A model generated the notes under the pieces. That model worked only from the letters and a program-made list of their open reading frames with translations, was not told where the DNA came from and searched no databases. Below, one piece after another: positions 27,522 through 36,260 of a stretch of DNA of 64,000 nt. Positions within the stretch are counted from its first letter, which is position 1; each line of letters opens with the position of its first letter. Source of the stretch: Wylensekiella montiformis (GTDB lineage Bacteria; Bacillota; Negativicutes; Selenomonadales; Selenomonadaceae); NCBI RefSeq assembly GCF_009697385.1, contig NZ_VUNL01000006.1, positions 119,399 through 183,398 on the forward strand. Direction: 5' to 3'. The translations under genes and the position numbers were made by a program.

Positions 27522-27595
27522 AAGAAAACATGCTCCTATGAACCCGGAATGATTCCATCCTGACTTCATAGGAGCATGTTTTCTTATACGGTTCA
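27522..27595 (-). terminator. Long perfect inverted repeat between clpC and radA
   Basis: A perfect 21-bp inverted repeat (27522-27542 with 27575-27595) around a 32-base loop. On the minus strand it ends in GTTTTCTT, so it probably terminates the ctsR-clpC operon. The stem is longer than the other terminators here. Confidence 0.6.
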
Positions 27596-27599
27596 ACCC

Positions 27600-27716
27600 T
27601 TAACGGGAAAAGATTCGACCGAGCAGCCGGAGGCTCCATCGCCCCAACCAGACAAGAGCCCAGCAAAAGGTGCTGAAAACATTCCATAACTTTCCGGCCG
27701 GACCAGCCGAATCCAA
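27600..27716 (-). CDS. Possible 38-residue Trp-rich peptide after clpC
   Basis: A TTG-started frame begins one base after the clpC stop and ends five bases before the long inverted repeat. The predicted peptide has a hydrophobic tryptophan-rich centre (LWNVFSTFCWALVWLG) followed by a basic amphipathic tail (RWSLRLLGRIFSR). The ribosome site is weak, and there is no homology test available here. Position and composition make it worth noting, but it may be chance. Confidence 0.3.
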   Translation of the reverse strand: MDSAGPAGKLWNVFSTFCWALVWLGRWSLRLLGRIFSR

Positions 27717-27717
27717 T

Positions 27718-30237
27718 TTATTTTCCGGCATCTGCGATCACCTTTTTCTCAGAAGAAGAAGGCCGGGCCTTCGGTTCCTTTTTGACAAACTCCAGCTTCT
27801 CGCCGCTCTTGCGGACATAAATCGTATCACCGGATTGAAATACACGGCTCAGCAGACGTTCGGCGATTTCATCTTCGATCAGCTTCTGAATGGCCCGTTT
27901 AAGCGGCCGCGCTCCGTATTTGAAATCCGTTCCGGCTTCGACCAGCCGATTTTTCGCGGACGGACTGATTTCCAGACGAATCTTTTTCTCTTCCAAACGC
28001 GTCCGGACATCCCGAAGCAGAATATCCACAATTTTGGCCAATTCCGGCCGGCCCAGCGGATGAAAGACCAGCAATTCGTCAATGCGATTAAGGAATTCCG
28101 GCTTGAACAGCCGCTTCACTTCCTCCAACACCCGCTTTTTCCCGGCTTCTTCCGCTTCTTTCTCTTCCTCTCCGGCATGGCTCACAGCAAACCCCATCGC
28201 GGTATTCTTCTTGCGCAGAAAATTCGCACCGGCATTGGAAGTCATGATGATCACTGTATTGCGAAAATCCACCGTACGGCCCTGACCATCCGTCAATCGG
28301 CCATCATCCAAAACCTGCAGCAGAATGTTAAACACATCCGGATGAGCCTTTTCGATTTCATCCAGCAAAATAATGGAATACGGTTTTCTTCGCACCGCAT
28401 CCGTCAGCTGACCGCCTTCCTGATAACCGACATACCCCGGAGGTGCTCCAACCATACGGGAAACTGAATATTTTTCCATGTACTCCGACATATCAAAACG
28501 AATGACAGCATCCTCCGAACCAAACAACACCTCGGCCAAAGCGCGGGCCAGTTCTGTTTTGCCAACGCCAGTCGGCCCGAGAAACAGGAAAGAACCGATC
28601 GGACGCCGCGGGTCCTTGAGTCCGGATCTTGCCCGCCGCACAGCCTTGGATACCGCCTGCACTGCCTCCTGCTGTCCGATAATCCGGCGCGACAAAATCC
28701 GTTCCATATGAAGCAGCCGTTCCGACTCACGCGCCGCAATCTGCCGGACAGGTATTCCCGTCCACTGTGCCACGACGTCAGCGATATCATCTGCCGTCAC
28801 AGTGATGCGGCTGCTGCCTTTTTTCTCCCATTTCCGACGCGCATCATCCAAGCTGTTCTGAACAGTCTGCGTTTTATCGCGCAGAGAAGCTGCCCTTTCA
28901 TAATCCTGAGCGGAAATCGCCGCTTCCTTTTCAACGTGAAGCTTTTCCAATTCTTCACGGATCGAACGAACCTGCTCGGGCGGCTCCACCTGCCTCATCC
29001 GCACCTTGGACGCCGCCTCATCCATTAGATCAATGGCTTTATCCGGCAAAAAACGGTCGGTAATATACCGGTGCGACAGCTTCACTGCCGCCTCGATCGC
29101 TTCGTCCTTAATGACGGCCCGATGAAATTCCTCATAGTTTGCCCGCAGTCCCTTTAAAATTTTTTCTGCATCCTCCATCGAGGGTTCCTCGACCATAATG
29201 GTCTGGAAGCGGCGGGATAAAGCAGCATCCTTTTCCAGATGTTTCTTGTACTCATCCAGCGTAGTGGCTCCGATGACCTGAATTTCACCGCGGGATAAAG
29301 CTGGTTTTAGAATATTTGCCGCATCCAGCGCGCCTTCCGCAGCACCGGCACCAACCAAAGTATGCATTTCATCGATAAAAAGGATCACATTGCCTGCGCG
29401 GCGGATCTCTTCAATGATTCCTTTCAGGCGCTCCTCAAATTCGCCGCGGTATTTCGCACCAGCCACCAAAGATGCCATCGACAGCGAAATAACCTTTTTC
29501 TCCTGCAGCATATAAGGGACCGTCCCTTCGACTATGCGCTGCGCCAGCCCTTCTGCAATCGCGGTTTTCCCTACGCCGGGCTCGCCGAGCAGAATCGGAT
29601 TGTTCTTCGTGCGGCGCGACAAAATCTGGATCACACGCTGTATTTCTTTATCCCGGCCGATAACGGGATCCATTTGAGATTCTTTGGCCATCCGATTGAG
29701 GTCACGCCCATACTTTTTCAGCATAGGCATTCCATTCTCTCTCCGTCCCCGCCCTTTAGCGGCGGCTTCATCGCCCTCCGAAGCCGCTTCATGTCCCGAC
29801 GAGTCAATGCGTTCCAAGACCTCTCCCTGAAGGACATCCGGATCCACGCCCATGCGTTCAATCACTTCAATGGCCGCGCCCTCTGATTCTTCCAGCAGAC
29901 TCAGCAGAATATGCTCCGTTCCGATATAGTCATGCCCCAGCTGCTGTGCTTCCTCCACTGCTCCTTCCATGACGCGTTTTGCCCGCGGTGTGTAATACGG
30001 ATTATCGGACGGATATTCCGCTTCCTGCGCCACAATGCTCTTGATCTGCCCGACGACTTTTTCAAAAGTCATGCCTACAGCTTCCATAGCTTGTGCCGCT
30101 ATCCCCCCCTGCTCATGAAGCAGACCGAGCAGAATATGCTCTGTTCCAATATAATCCTGTTCCAGATCCTGTGCCGCATACTGGGCAAATTCAATTGCCT
30201 TGATGGCACGATTCGTAAAATGGTTTCGATAATTCAT
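27718..30237 (-). CDS. clpC: ATP-dependent Clp protease ATPase subunit ClpC
   Basis: Hexameric AAA+ unfoldase that feeds ClpP. Two N-terminal Clp-N repeats (residues ~1-145), a first AAA module with [15 protein letters not shown], a UVR-type middle segment near 420-455, and a second AAA module with [14 protein letters not shown] and an arginine finger region. The length of 839 residues is typical of ClpC. The C-terminal tail is lysine-rich. Its ATG overlaps the mcsB stop. As the last gene of the CtsR operon it is probably heat- and stress-induced, with McsB-marked (arginine-phosphorylated) proteins as substrates. Confidence 0.97.
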   Translation of the reverse strand: MNYRNHFTNRAIKAIEFAQYAAQDLEQDYIGTEHILLGLLHEQGGIAAQAMEAVGMTFEKVVGQIKSIVAQEAEYPSDNPYYTPRAKRVMEGAVEEAQQLGHDYIGTEHILLSLLEESEGAAIEVIERMGVDPDVLQGEVLERIDSSGHEAASEGDEAAAKGRGRRENGMPMLKKYGRDLNRMAKESQMDPVIGRDKEIQRVIQILSRRTKNNPILLGEPGVGKTAIAEGLAQRIVEGTVPYMLQEKKVISLSMASLVAGAKYRGEFEERLKGIIEEIRRAGNVILFIDEMHTLVGAGAAEGALDAANILKPALSRGEIQVIGATTLDEYKKHLEKDAALSRRFQTIMVEEPSMEDAEKILKGLRANYEEFHRAVIKDEAIEAAVKLSHRYITDRFLPDKAIDLMDEAASKVRMRQVEPPEQVRSIREELEKLHVEKEAAISAQDYERAASLRDKTQTVQNSLDDARRKWEKKGSSRITVTADDIADVVAQWTGIPVRQIAARESERLLHMERILSRRIIGQQEAVQAVSKAVRRARSGLKDPRRPIGSFLFLGPTGVGKTELARALAEVLFGSEDAVIRFDMSEYMEKYSVSRMVGAPPGYVGYQEGGQLTDAVRRKPYSIILLDEIEKAHPDVFNILLQVLDDGRLTDGQGRTVDFRNTVIIMTSNAGANFLRKKNTAMGFAVSHAGEEEKEAEEAGKKRVLEEVKRLFKPEFLNRIDELLVFHPLGRPELAKIVDILLRDVRTRLEEKKIRLEISPSAKNRLVEAGTDFKYGARPLKRAIQKLIEDEIAERLLSRVFQSGDTIYVRKSGEKLEFVKKEPKARPSSSEKKVIADAGK

Positions 30238-31322
30238 GGATGCTCCTCCGGATTCATGCGGTGACGCTCCAGCCCTTTTCGTACGTTTTGAGCACGAAGC
30301 CGGTCCGTCTCGTTTTTGGACAGGTTTTCGTTTTCCGCCAGATTCTGCAGGAAACTGGTGCGTCCGCCAATCAGAATATCAGAATAACAATCCGGCGAAA
30401 CGCCACGGATCAGCTTAAGGTCTATGCCAAGCCGCACTTTAGAAAGCAGCTCCAGCACTTCTTTCTCGGAAAGCAGCCGCGCATAGGACAAAATTCCATA
30501 AGCACGCCACACCTCGTCCTCCAAACGTTCTTTCATATAAAGAGCCAGCGCTTTCCGCGCTCTGCGCTCATGCGCTACAATTTCATTCACGGCACTCTTG
30601 AGATTATCGATCAGCTCCCGCTCAGAAAAGCCCAGCGTCAGTTGATTGGAAATCTGAAAGAGACAGCCGACCTGTTCCTTTTCATCGCCATACAGTGAAC
30701 GGACCGCAAGGCCCAGCTGCGGCGATACATTGATGATGCTGCTCACATTACGTGTAAACACCAGTCCCGGCAAATGAAGAAGAACGGATGCACGAAGCCC
30801 CGTTCCCAGATTTGTCGGGCAGGAAGTCAAATACCCCATCTTTTCATCAAAAGCAATATCCAGACGGGACTCAACGAGATCATCCAACCGGGAAGCCATC
30901 TTCAACGGCTTCTCCAGATCCAGGCCGGGGGCCATGCACTGAATGCGAAGATGATCTTCTTCATTAATCATAATACTGATGCAGCGATCCGCGGAAACAT
31001 AAGCCGCCCGGTATTGCGGATTTTTTATCAAATTTCCGCTGATCAACTGCTTTTCGATCAGCACTTCGCGCTGAAGCGGAGTAAGGCGCTCCATATCCGC
31101 ACGATCAAACGTCTGTCCGATGGCCTTCTGTATTTCTGGAAGGACACCGTCCATTTCAGCCAGCACTTCGGACAGCTGACTGAAATCCGCGCGGTTAGGG
31201 AAGGGCTGCTGACGAAGGTTTCTGGCCAGCCGGATCCGGCTGGCCAGAACGACATCATGATCCTGACCGCAGGCCTTCAGCCAGGCCAGATCATTTTTAC
31301 ACAACAGATCATTCATTGACAT
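30234..31322 (-). CDS. mcsB: Protein arginine kinase McsB
   Basis: Guanido-kinase-fold enzyme that phosphorylates arginines, tagging proteins such as CtsR and misfolded substrates for ClpCP. The ATP-binding arginines and the SSRIRLARNL-like segment (LASRIRLARNL) near residue 30 are present, as is TSCPTNLGTGLRASVLLHLP, the nucleotide/guanidino region. The length is 362 residues. The start ATG 31322 follows GGAGGGG and overlaps mcsA by 14 bases; an ATG two codons later is possible. The end overlaps clpC. Confidence 0.95.
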   Translation of the reverse strand: MSMNDLLCKNDLAWLKACGQDHDVVLASRIRLARNLRQQPFPNRADFSQLSEVLAEMDGVLPEIQKAIGQTFDRADMERLTPLQREVLIEKQLISGNLIKNPQYRAAYVSADRCISIMINEEDHLRIQCMAPGLDLEKPLKMASRLDDLVESRLDIAFDEKMGYLTSCPTNLGTGLRASVLLHLPGLVFTRNVSSIINVSPQLGLAVRSLYGDEKEQVGCLFQISNQLTLGFSERELIDNLKSAVNEIVAHERRARKALALYMKERLEDEVWRAYGILSYARLLSEKEVLELLSKVRLGIDLKLIRGVSPDCYSDILIGGRTSFLQNLAENENLSKNETDRLRAQNVRKGLERHRMNPEEHP

Positions 31323-31860
31323 ACTCTTCCCCTCCTTTCTTCTGTAAAAGCTCCTTTTCCAGTGCCCGAATCTTATCACGGTACTCCGCAGCCTTTTCAA
31401 ATTCCTCCTGTGCTACGCTCTCCTGAAGCTGCTGACGCAGCATGCCGATCTCATGTTTGAGTTCCAGCGTCCCACCGGTACGATGAGGAATCTTTCCGCG
31501 ATGAACACTGGAACCATGAATCCGGCGCAGCAAAGGCTCCAGCTGGGGACGAAAGGTCCGATAACATTCTGCGCAGCCGATTTTTCCCGTCTGCTGAAAA
31601 TCCCGATAACTCATCCCGCAGCTCGGACATACTAACTCATCCTGCCCGGCCAGACGTCTCCCCTCCTGATCGGGCGCATTGCTGAAAATTCCCTTCAAGA
31701 AGTCATTCATAGATACGTTGCGATGGCGCTGCTGAGGCGTCAGAAATTCCCCATAAGCCGCCGCACATTCCTCGCAAAGATTCTTTTCAATCTTTCCGTC
31801 CGGACCGATCTGTGTAATATGGACGACCGCTTCATTGCGGCCGCAATCGTCGCATAGCAT
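31309..31860 (-). CDS. mcsA: McsB activator protein McsA
   Basis: Zinc-binding partner of McsB in the heat-shock operon (183 residues). Pairs of CxxC motifs occur at the N-terminus (CDDC, CEEC) and in the middle (CPSC, CAEC), and a C-terminal UVR coiled-coil motif (EEFEKAAEYRDKIRALE) ends it. Its order between ctsR and mcsB is standard. Confidence 0.95.
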   Translation of the reverse strand: MLCDDCGRNEAVVHITQIGPDGKIEKNLCEECAAAYGEFLTPQQRHRNVSMNDFLKGIFSNAPDQEGRRLAGQDELVCPSCGMSYRDFQQTGKIGCAECYRTFRPQLEPLLRRIHGSSVHRGKIPHRTGGTLELKHEIGMLRQQLQESVAQEEFEKAAEYRDKIRALEKELLQKKGGEEYVNE

Positions 31861-31918
31861 AAAAAAACCTTCTTCCTGTTCCCTCGCATTTTTCTTTCTC
31901 TCTCGTCCAATCTGTCAT

Positions 31919-32371
31919 CTATGAGAAATTTTCCAGCGTCATAATCATGGACTTAAGCAGATGGACGCGCTCTTTCGGGGTAATATGTTCTGCCTGATAG
32001 ACTGAAACCACAAACTGCATCATAAGAGCTGCCTCCCGATTCGTCACCATTTGATGCTTCAGCAGATAATGCACCATGGACTGCACCAACGGCAGCTCCG
32101 TTTCCTCATCAATTTTTTCCAGCATATCCTGATACACCATGTTTTTCATCGGAATCTGAACAATACGAATATAACCGCCCAATCCACGGCGGGATTCTAC
32201 TACAAACCCCTTATCCTGCGTAAAACGGGTCGAAAGAACATAACTGATCTGCGATGGCGCACAGGAAATCTCATCAGCGATATCCGTCCGGCGAAGCTCA
32301 ACTTTACCGTCCTGACGGGCAGCCAGCTGACGCAGGATATAAGCTTCAATCAAATCTGCAATATTGCTCAT
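31919..32371 (-). CDS. ctsR: Transcriptional repressor CtsR
   Basis: Winged-helix repressor of class III heat-shock genes, 150 residues. It begins MSNIADLIEAYILRQL and has the conserved DNA-binding wing segment RGLGGYIRI near residue 63. ATG 32371 follows GGTGAG; six further upstream codons are open but lack support. It heads ctsR-mcsA-mcsB-clpC and probably represses itself. Confidence 0.96.
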   Translation of the reverse strand: MSNIADLIEAYILRQLAARQDGKVELRRTDIADEISCAPSQISYVLSTRFTQDKGFVVESRRGLGGYIRIVQIPMKNMVYQDMLEKIDEETELPLVQSMVHYLLKHQMVTNREAALMMQFVVSVYQAEHITPKERVHLLKSMIMTLENFS

Positions 32372-32392
32372 ATTACTCACCTTCAACATGAA

Positions 32393-32448
32393 TTGACCAT
32401 TTGACTTTTATTTAATTCTATTATATTTGTTTATTTGACTTTTGGCAA
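32393..32448 (-). promoter_or_regulatory. ctsR operon promoter with GTCAAA half-sites
   Basis: Minus-strand TTGCCA (32448-32443) and TATAAT (32425-32420) with a 17-base spacer. AGTCAAA occurs inside the spacer (32440-32434) and again at 32406-32400, followed after one base by GGTCAA (32398-32393). These resemble the (A/G)GTCAAA heptads of CtsR operators, but the classical 3-base spacing between direct heptads is not kept. Confidence 0.65.
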
Positions 32449-32449
32449 G

Positions 32450-32480
32450 AAAAAAGCGGGAATTTCTTCAAAATTCCCGC
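32450..32480 (-). terminator. Terminator after the metal-binding lipoprotein gene
   Basis: GCGGGAATT (32456-32464) pairs with AATTCCCGC (32472-32480), followed on the minus strand by a T run. Confidence 0.8.
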
Positions 32481-32490
32481 CCCTGCGATC

Positions 32491-33387
32491 TTATTGCAGA
32501 GCCTGTTTGAGTACATCCATATTCCGCTTCATGGTTTCAATATAAGCGTCGGCAGCACGTTCATCCGCTTCCCCGGTTACCACGGGATCCAGCGTATAAA
32601 TCCCTGCACCAGTCTCCCGGGCAATGGTCTCCGCTGCCGCCGGCGAATACTGTGGTTCCGTAAACAGAACCTTCACCGGCATCCGATTCACTGCGGAAAT
32701 CGTCGCTTCCAGTTCCTGCGGAGATGGGTCGGTTCCCGGTTCATGTTCAATAACGCTCACGATATTCAAGTGAAATTCTTTGGCCAGATAAGGAAAGGCT
32801 TCATGAAAGGTCACAATATCTTTGTGCGGGAGGTCGTCCAGCTGCGCATGCATCTCCTTTTTCAAATCTTCCAGTTTCGTACAATACTCCAACGCATTCT
32901 TGCGGTAAGCATCCGCATGATCCGGGTCCGCCTCACAAAGTTTAGACGTAATGGTCTGTACCTGCGCAATCGCATACGTAACAGACATCCATACATGCGG
33001 ATTATCTTCTCCATCATCAGTAATAAAGGAAATGTCCGGATTATCGGATGCCTCAATCACTTTCAGCTTCTGCTGCTTGCGTGCTTTATCCAAAAACGCT
33101 TCCATGCCAGCGCCATTAACAACAAATACATCGGCCTGTTCCAGCGTTTTCATATCTTCTGTAGTCAGCTGATAATCGTGCAGGCAGCCCGTCTGAGGCT
33201 TTGTCATATTGACCACCTTAACCCCATCAATGCCCTTCGTGATATTGAGAACATCAATATACATAGGATAAAAGGAAGTCACAATCGTAAAGTCTTTTCG
33301 CTCTCCACGCTGTTGCTGGCTCCCACAGCCGGCGGCCAGCAGCAGGCAAAGCAGCCCGACAGCCAGTACGGTCAAAATTTTTTTCAA
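32491..33387 (-). CDS. Zinc/manganese ABC transporter substrate-binding lipoprotein
   Basis: A 298-residue exported lipoprotein of the ZnuA/AdcA (cluster A-I) family. The lipobox is LLLAAGC, and metal-ligand candidates are the histidines in CLHDYQLT, DNPHVWMS and TFHEAFPYL plus a C-terminal aspartate. The start is TTG at 33387, with GGAGG 8 bases upstream; the upstream ATG belongs to the ribosome-site region. There is no long His-rich loop. No permease or ATPase gene is adjacent, so this is an orphan binding protein that must use a transporter encoded elsewhere. It lies between terminators. Confidence 0.9.
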   Translation of the reverse strand: MKKILTVLAVGLLCLLLAAGCGSQQQRGERKDFTIVTSFYPMYIDVLNITKGIDGVKVVNMTKPQTGCLHDYQLTTEDMKTLEQADVFVVNGAGMEAFLDKARKQQKLKVIEASDNPDISFITDDGEDNPHVWMSVTYAIAQVQTITSKLCEADPDHADAYRKNALEYCTKLEDLKKEMHAQLDDLPHKDIVTFHEAFPYLAKEFHLNIVSVIEHEPGTDPSPQELEATISAVNRMPVKVLFTEPQYSPAAAETIARETGAGIYTLDPVVTGEADERAADAYIETMKRNMDVLKQALQ

Positions 33388-33518
33388 TGCGTCATCCTCC
33401 ATACAGATAAAAATATTTCTCATTTATCATTTTATCAGAAGTGTCAAGTATCCTGCATCACAAACAGTACCGATGAATCTCTGACCTTGCCCCGACCCCG
33501 CAAGAGCCGAAAATTTCA

Positions 33519-33551
33519 TAAAAAAAGGACTTCCTGCAGCAGGAAGCCCTT
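33519..33551 (-). terminator. Terminator after the biotin carrier gene
   Basis: A stem with CTTCCTG/CAGGAAG at its core, followed on the minus strand by seven T. It closes the propionate operon at the carrier gene, before any mmdB-like gene. Confidence 0.8.
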
Positions 33552-33567
33552 TCTGAACCAAAAACAA

Positions 33568-33945
33568 TCAGCCGAGAATAACCAGCGACTCATGTGCTTT
33601 AACGCTCTGGCCGGCATCAACATTAAATGCCTTAACCGTGCCATCTGCGTCTGCGGCAATCTCATTCTGCATTTTCATTGCTTCAAGAATCAGCAGCGTA
33701 TCCCCAGCCTTAACAGCTTGACCTTCCTGAGCAACAAGCTTGACAATTTTGCCCGGCATCGGCGCGTCGATAGAATGCTCGCCCGCGGCAGCGGCAGTAG
33801 CAGCTTTTTTCGGCGCAGCCGGCGCGGCCGGAGCGGCTTTCGGAGCCGGAGCAGCGGCTTTCGGAGCAGCCGCCGGAGCAGATTTTACCTCTTCTACTTC
33901 TACTTCATAGGCAGTACCATTCACGGTGATGTTGAACTTTTTCAT
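33568..33945 (-). CDS. mmdC: Biotin carrier subunit (MmdC/gamma type)
   Basis: A 125-residue carrier. A short N-terminal beta segment (KKFNITVNGTAYEVEVEEV) is followed by an alanine/proline-rich linker of about 35 residues and a biotinyl domain with the EAMKM motif, whose lysine carries biotin. GGAGG lies 7 bases before ATG 33945. In the Na+-pumping methylmalonyl-CoA decarboxylase the biotin moves between carboxyltransferase and membrane subunit. The gene is last in the operon. Confidence 0.93.
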   Translation of the reverse strand: MKKFNITVNGTAYEVEVEEVKSAPAAAPKAAAPAPKAAPAAPAAPKKAATAAAAGEHSIDAPMPGKIVKLVAQEGQAVKAGDTLLILEAMKMQNEIAADADGTVKAFNVDAGQSVKAHESLVILG

Positions 33946-33983
33946 TATGAATTCCTCCAAACAGTTATCCACTTCGGAAACGA

Positions 33984-34139
33984 TCAAAACGGTCTGGCCA
34001 GACCGCCCCGGGCAGACACTGCCCACACATCGCTGCGCTTGATGCGTACAGCGATGACTTTATTTTCCGTCATCATCCGGACAGCGGCTGAAATCGCCGC
34101 CACAATTTCCGGAGAAACGCCCTTTGCTTCTGTTTTCAT
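33984..34139 (-). CDS. Small decarboxylase subunit (MmdD/MmdE-like), 51 residues
   Basis: A 51-residue frame between the carboxyltransferase and biotin carrier genes, with GGAGGGG before ATG 34139. It reads KGVSPEIVAAISAAVRMM, then a basic region ending ARGGLARPF. This resembles the C-terminal segment of the delta (OadG/MmdD) and epsilon subunits of Na+-pumping decarboxylases, which hold the complex together. Unlike delta subunits it has no membrane helix, so it is nearer the Veillonella MmdE type. Assignment is from recall of the family. Confidence 0.8.
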   Translation of the reverse strand: MKTEAKGVSPEIVAAISAAVRMMTENKVIAVRIKRSDVWAVSARGGLARPF

Positions 34140-34159
34140 GATGCTCCCCTCCGGTTCCA

Positions 34160-35689
34160 TCAAAGCGGGATGTTCCCATGCTTCTTGGCCGGGCCGACTT
34201 CACGCTTGCTGGCCAGTGCATTCAATGCCGTAATAATACGCGGACGCGTCTCCTTCGGCTCAATGACCATATCCACATAGCCGCGTTCAGCAGCGACATA
34301 CGGCGTAGCAAAATTCTCGACATATTCCGCCGTTTTTGCCTCTTTATCCGGATCCTTGCGGAAAATAATGTTCGCCGCACCAGCCGGTCCCATAACAGCA
34401 ATCTCAGAGGTCGGCCATGCCATGACCTGATCGGCGCCTAACTCACGGCAGCACATAGCAATGTACGAACCGCCGTAAGCCTTGCGTGTAATAACCGTAA
34501 CTTTAGGAACGGTAGCCTCGCTATAAGCATACAGCATTTTTGCACCATGACGAATGATACCATTATGCTCCTGATCAACACCCGGAAGGAAACCCGGTAC
34601 ATCGACAAGATTAACCAAAGGAATGTTGAACGCATCACAGAAACGGATAAACCGTGCGGATTTGTCGGAAGCATCGACATCCAGACAGCCGGCCATTACA
34701 TTCGGCTGGTTGGCGATAATGCCTACGCTGCGGCCGTCAAAACGCGCGAAGCAGCAGATAATGTTCGTAGCGAAATGTTCATGAACTTCGTAGAACTCTC
34801 CGTTATCGACGATGGAGCGGATGACGTCTTTCATATCGTACGGCGCATTCGGATTGTCCGGAATGACCGTATTGAGACTCTCATCCTGACGATCCGGATC
34901 ATCACCGGTCTCAAGGACAGGCGCATCTTCCATATTATTGCTCGGCAGGAAGGACAGCAGATAGCGAATCTGCTTGATGCAGTCATCTTCATCCTCTGCA
35001 GCAAAATGCGCAACGCCGCTGCGCGTATTGTGCGTCATCGCACCGCCAAGAGCTTCCGCTGTGACTTCCTCCGCCGTGACCGACTTGATGACGGCCGGGC
35101 CGGTGATGAACATCTGGCTCGTATTCTTAACCATGTAGATAAAGTCCGTGATCGCCGGGCTGTATACCGCACCGCCCGCGCACGGCCCCATGATAACGGA
35201 GATCTGCGGAATAACACCCGAAGCCGCCGTATTGCGGTAAAAAATGCCGCCATAGCCGGACAAGGCATCAACCGCTTCCTGAATACGGGCTCCGCCTGAA
35301 TCATTGATGCCGATACAGGGGGCTCCCATCTTCATCGCAAGATCCATGACCTTCCAGATCTTATGTGCGTGCTTCTCGCCCAGCGATCCGCCTTCCACTG
35401 TAAAATCCTGTGCATAGGCATAGACAAGGCGGCCGTCAATCGTACCATAGCCTGTAACAACGCCTTCGCCGGGAAGCTCTTTCTTCTCCTGGCCGAAATT
35501 CGTGCAGCGATGCTTCATGAACATATCCAATTCGACGAAGGTTCCCTCGTCAAACAGCTTGTTGATGCGCTCACGGGCTGTCTGTTTGCCCTTCGCATGC
35601 TGCTTGTCAATACGTGCCTGACCGCCGCCCTGCATGATATGTTCTTTTTTTGCATGCATTAAGTCAATCTTTTCCTGAACAGTAGCCAT
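34160..35689 (-). CDS. mmdA: Methylmalonyl-CoA decarboxylase alpha subunit (carboxyltransferase)
   Basis: Crotonase-fold carboxyltransferase that removes the carboxyl group of (S)-methylmalonyl-CoA onto biotin, giving propionyl-CoA. Two carboxyltransferase halves are visible: GEGVVTGYGTIDGRLVYAYAQDFTV and SGGARIQEAV in the first, PGFLPGVDQEHNGIIRHGAKMLYA and a GAYGGSY-like segment in the second. The length of 509 residues matches. The same fold serves propionyl-CoA carboxylase beta, but context (epimerase, mutase, small subunit) favours the decarboxylase. AGGAGG precedes ATG. Confidence 0.92.
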   Translation of the reverse strand: MATVQEKIDLMHAKKEHIMQGGGQARIDKQHAKGKQTARERINKLFDEGTFVELDMFMKHRCTNFGQEKKELPGEGVVTGYGTIDGRLVYAYAQDFTVEGGSLGEKHAHKIWKVMDLAMKMGAPCIGINDSGGARIQEAVDALSGYGGIFYRNTAASGVIPQISVIMGPCAGGAVYSPAITDFIYMVKNTSQMFITGPAVIKSVTAEEVTAEALGGAMTHNTRSGVAHFAAEDEDDCIKQIRYLLSFLPSNNMEDAPVLETGDDPDRQDESLNTVIPDNPNAPYDMKDVIRSIVDNGEFYEVHEHFATNIICCFARFDGRSVGIIANQPNVMAGCLDVDASDKSARFIRFCDAFNIPLVNLVDVPGFLPGVDQEHNGIIRHGAKMLYAYSEATVPKVTVITRKAYGGSYIAMCCRELGADQVMAWPTSEIAVMGPAGAANIIFRKDPDKEAKTAEYVENFATPYVAAERGYVDMVIEPKETRPRIITALNALASKREVGPAKKHGNIPL

Positions 35690-35828
35690 TATATACCTCC
35701 TATAATTAGCTTGCGAGAAATCCGGGCCTCGCCCTTTTTCTCATGTTCTGCAATCTCTATTTTGCACTATTCGTGTGAAAATTGCAAGACTAATTGATTA
35801 CCAGGTAATAAAATACGCAGAAGAGGAA

Positions 35829-36245
35829 TCAGTCACGCTGGCAAAGTTCAAGAAGAACGCCATGAGAAGCTTTCGGATGAACGAAAGCAATCTTGGCACC
35901 GCCGGCCCCTTTACGAGGTTTCTCATCAATGAGGCGAACCCCTTTTTCTTTCAGATCCGCCAGTGCGGCCTCAAGATCATCCACGCGCAGCGCAATATGC
36001 TGAATACCGCCCCGCCCATTATTTTTTTCAATGAATTTGGCAATCGGAGAGGACTCCTCCGTTGCAGCCAGCAGTTCAATCTCACTGCCGTTCGGCGTCG
36101 GGAAAAATCCCGTCGTCACCTTCTGCTCTGCAACGGTTTCTTCTCCATTGGCCGGCAGCCCGAGGACATCCCCCCAGAAAGCGCCAACTTCTTTGAGATC
36201 TGCTACTGCTACGCCAATATGATCTACACCTAAAACCTTAAACAT
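35829..36245 (-). CDS. mce: Methylmalonyl-CoA epimerase
   Basis: Vicinal-oxygen-chelate enzyme that interconverts (R)- and (S)-methylmalonyl-CoA, linking mutase and decarboxylase. Metal ligands fit H9 (DHIGVAV), the histidine in IQHIALRVDD, and the late glutamate in VLLELC. The length is 138 residues. GGAGG precedes ATG 36245. It lies 15 bases after meaB. Confidence 0.95.
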   Translation of the reverse strand: MFKVLGVDHIGVAVADLKEVGAFWGDVLGLPANGEETVAEQKVTTGFFPTPNGSEIELLAATEESSPIAKFIEKNNGRGGIQHIALRVDDLEAALADLKEKGVRLIDEKPRKGAGGAKIAFVHPKASHGVLLELCQRD

Positions 36246-36260
36246 ATTCGTTCCTCCTGT

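Noticed and set aside
27445..27687. Minus-strand 80-codon frame after clpC
   Set aside because: It reads through the long inverted repeat in a different frame from the 38-residue candidate and has no ribosome site; composition is unremarkable.
32494..34233. Plus-strand frame of 579 codons opposite the lipoprotein and biotin carrier genes
   Set aside because: It crosses two well-supported minus-strand genes and a terminator, and its product has no family features.
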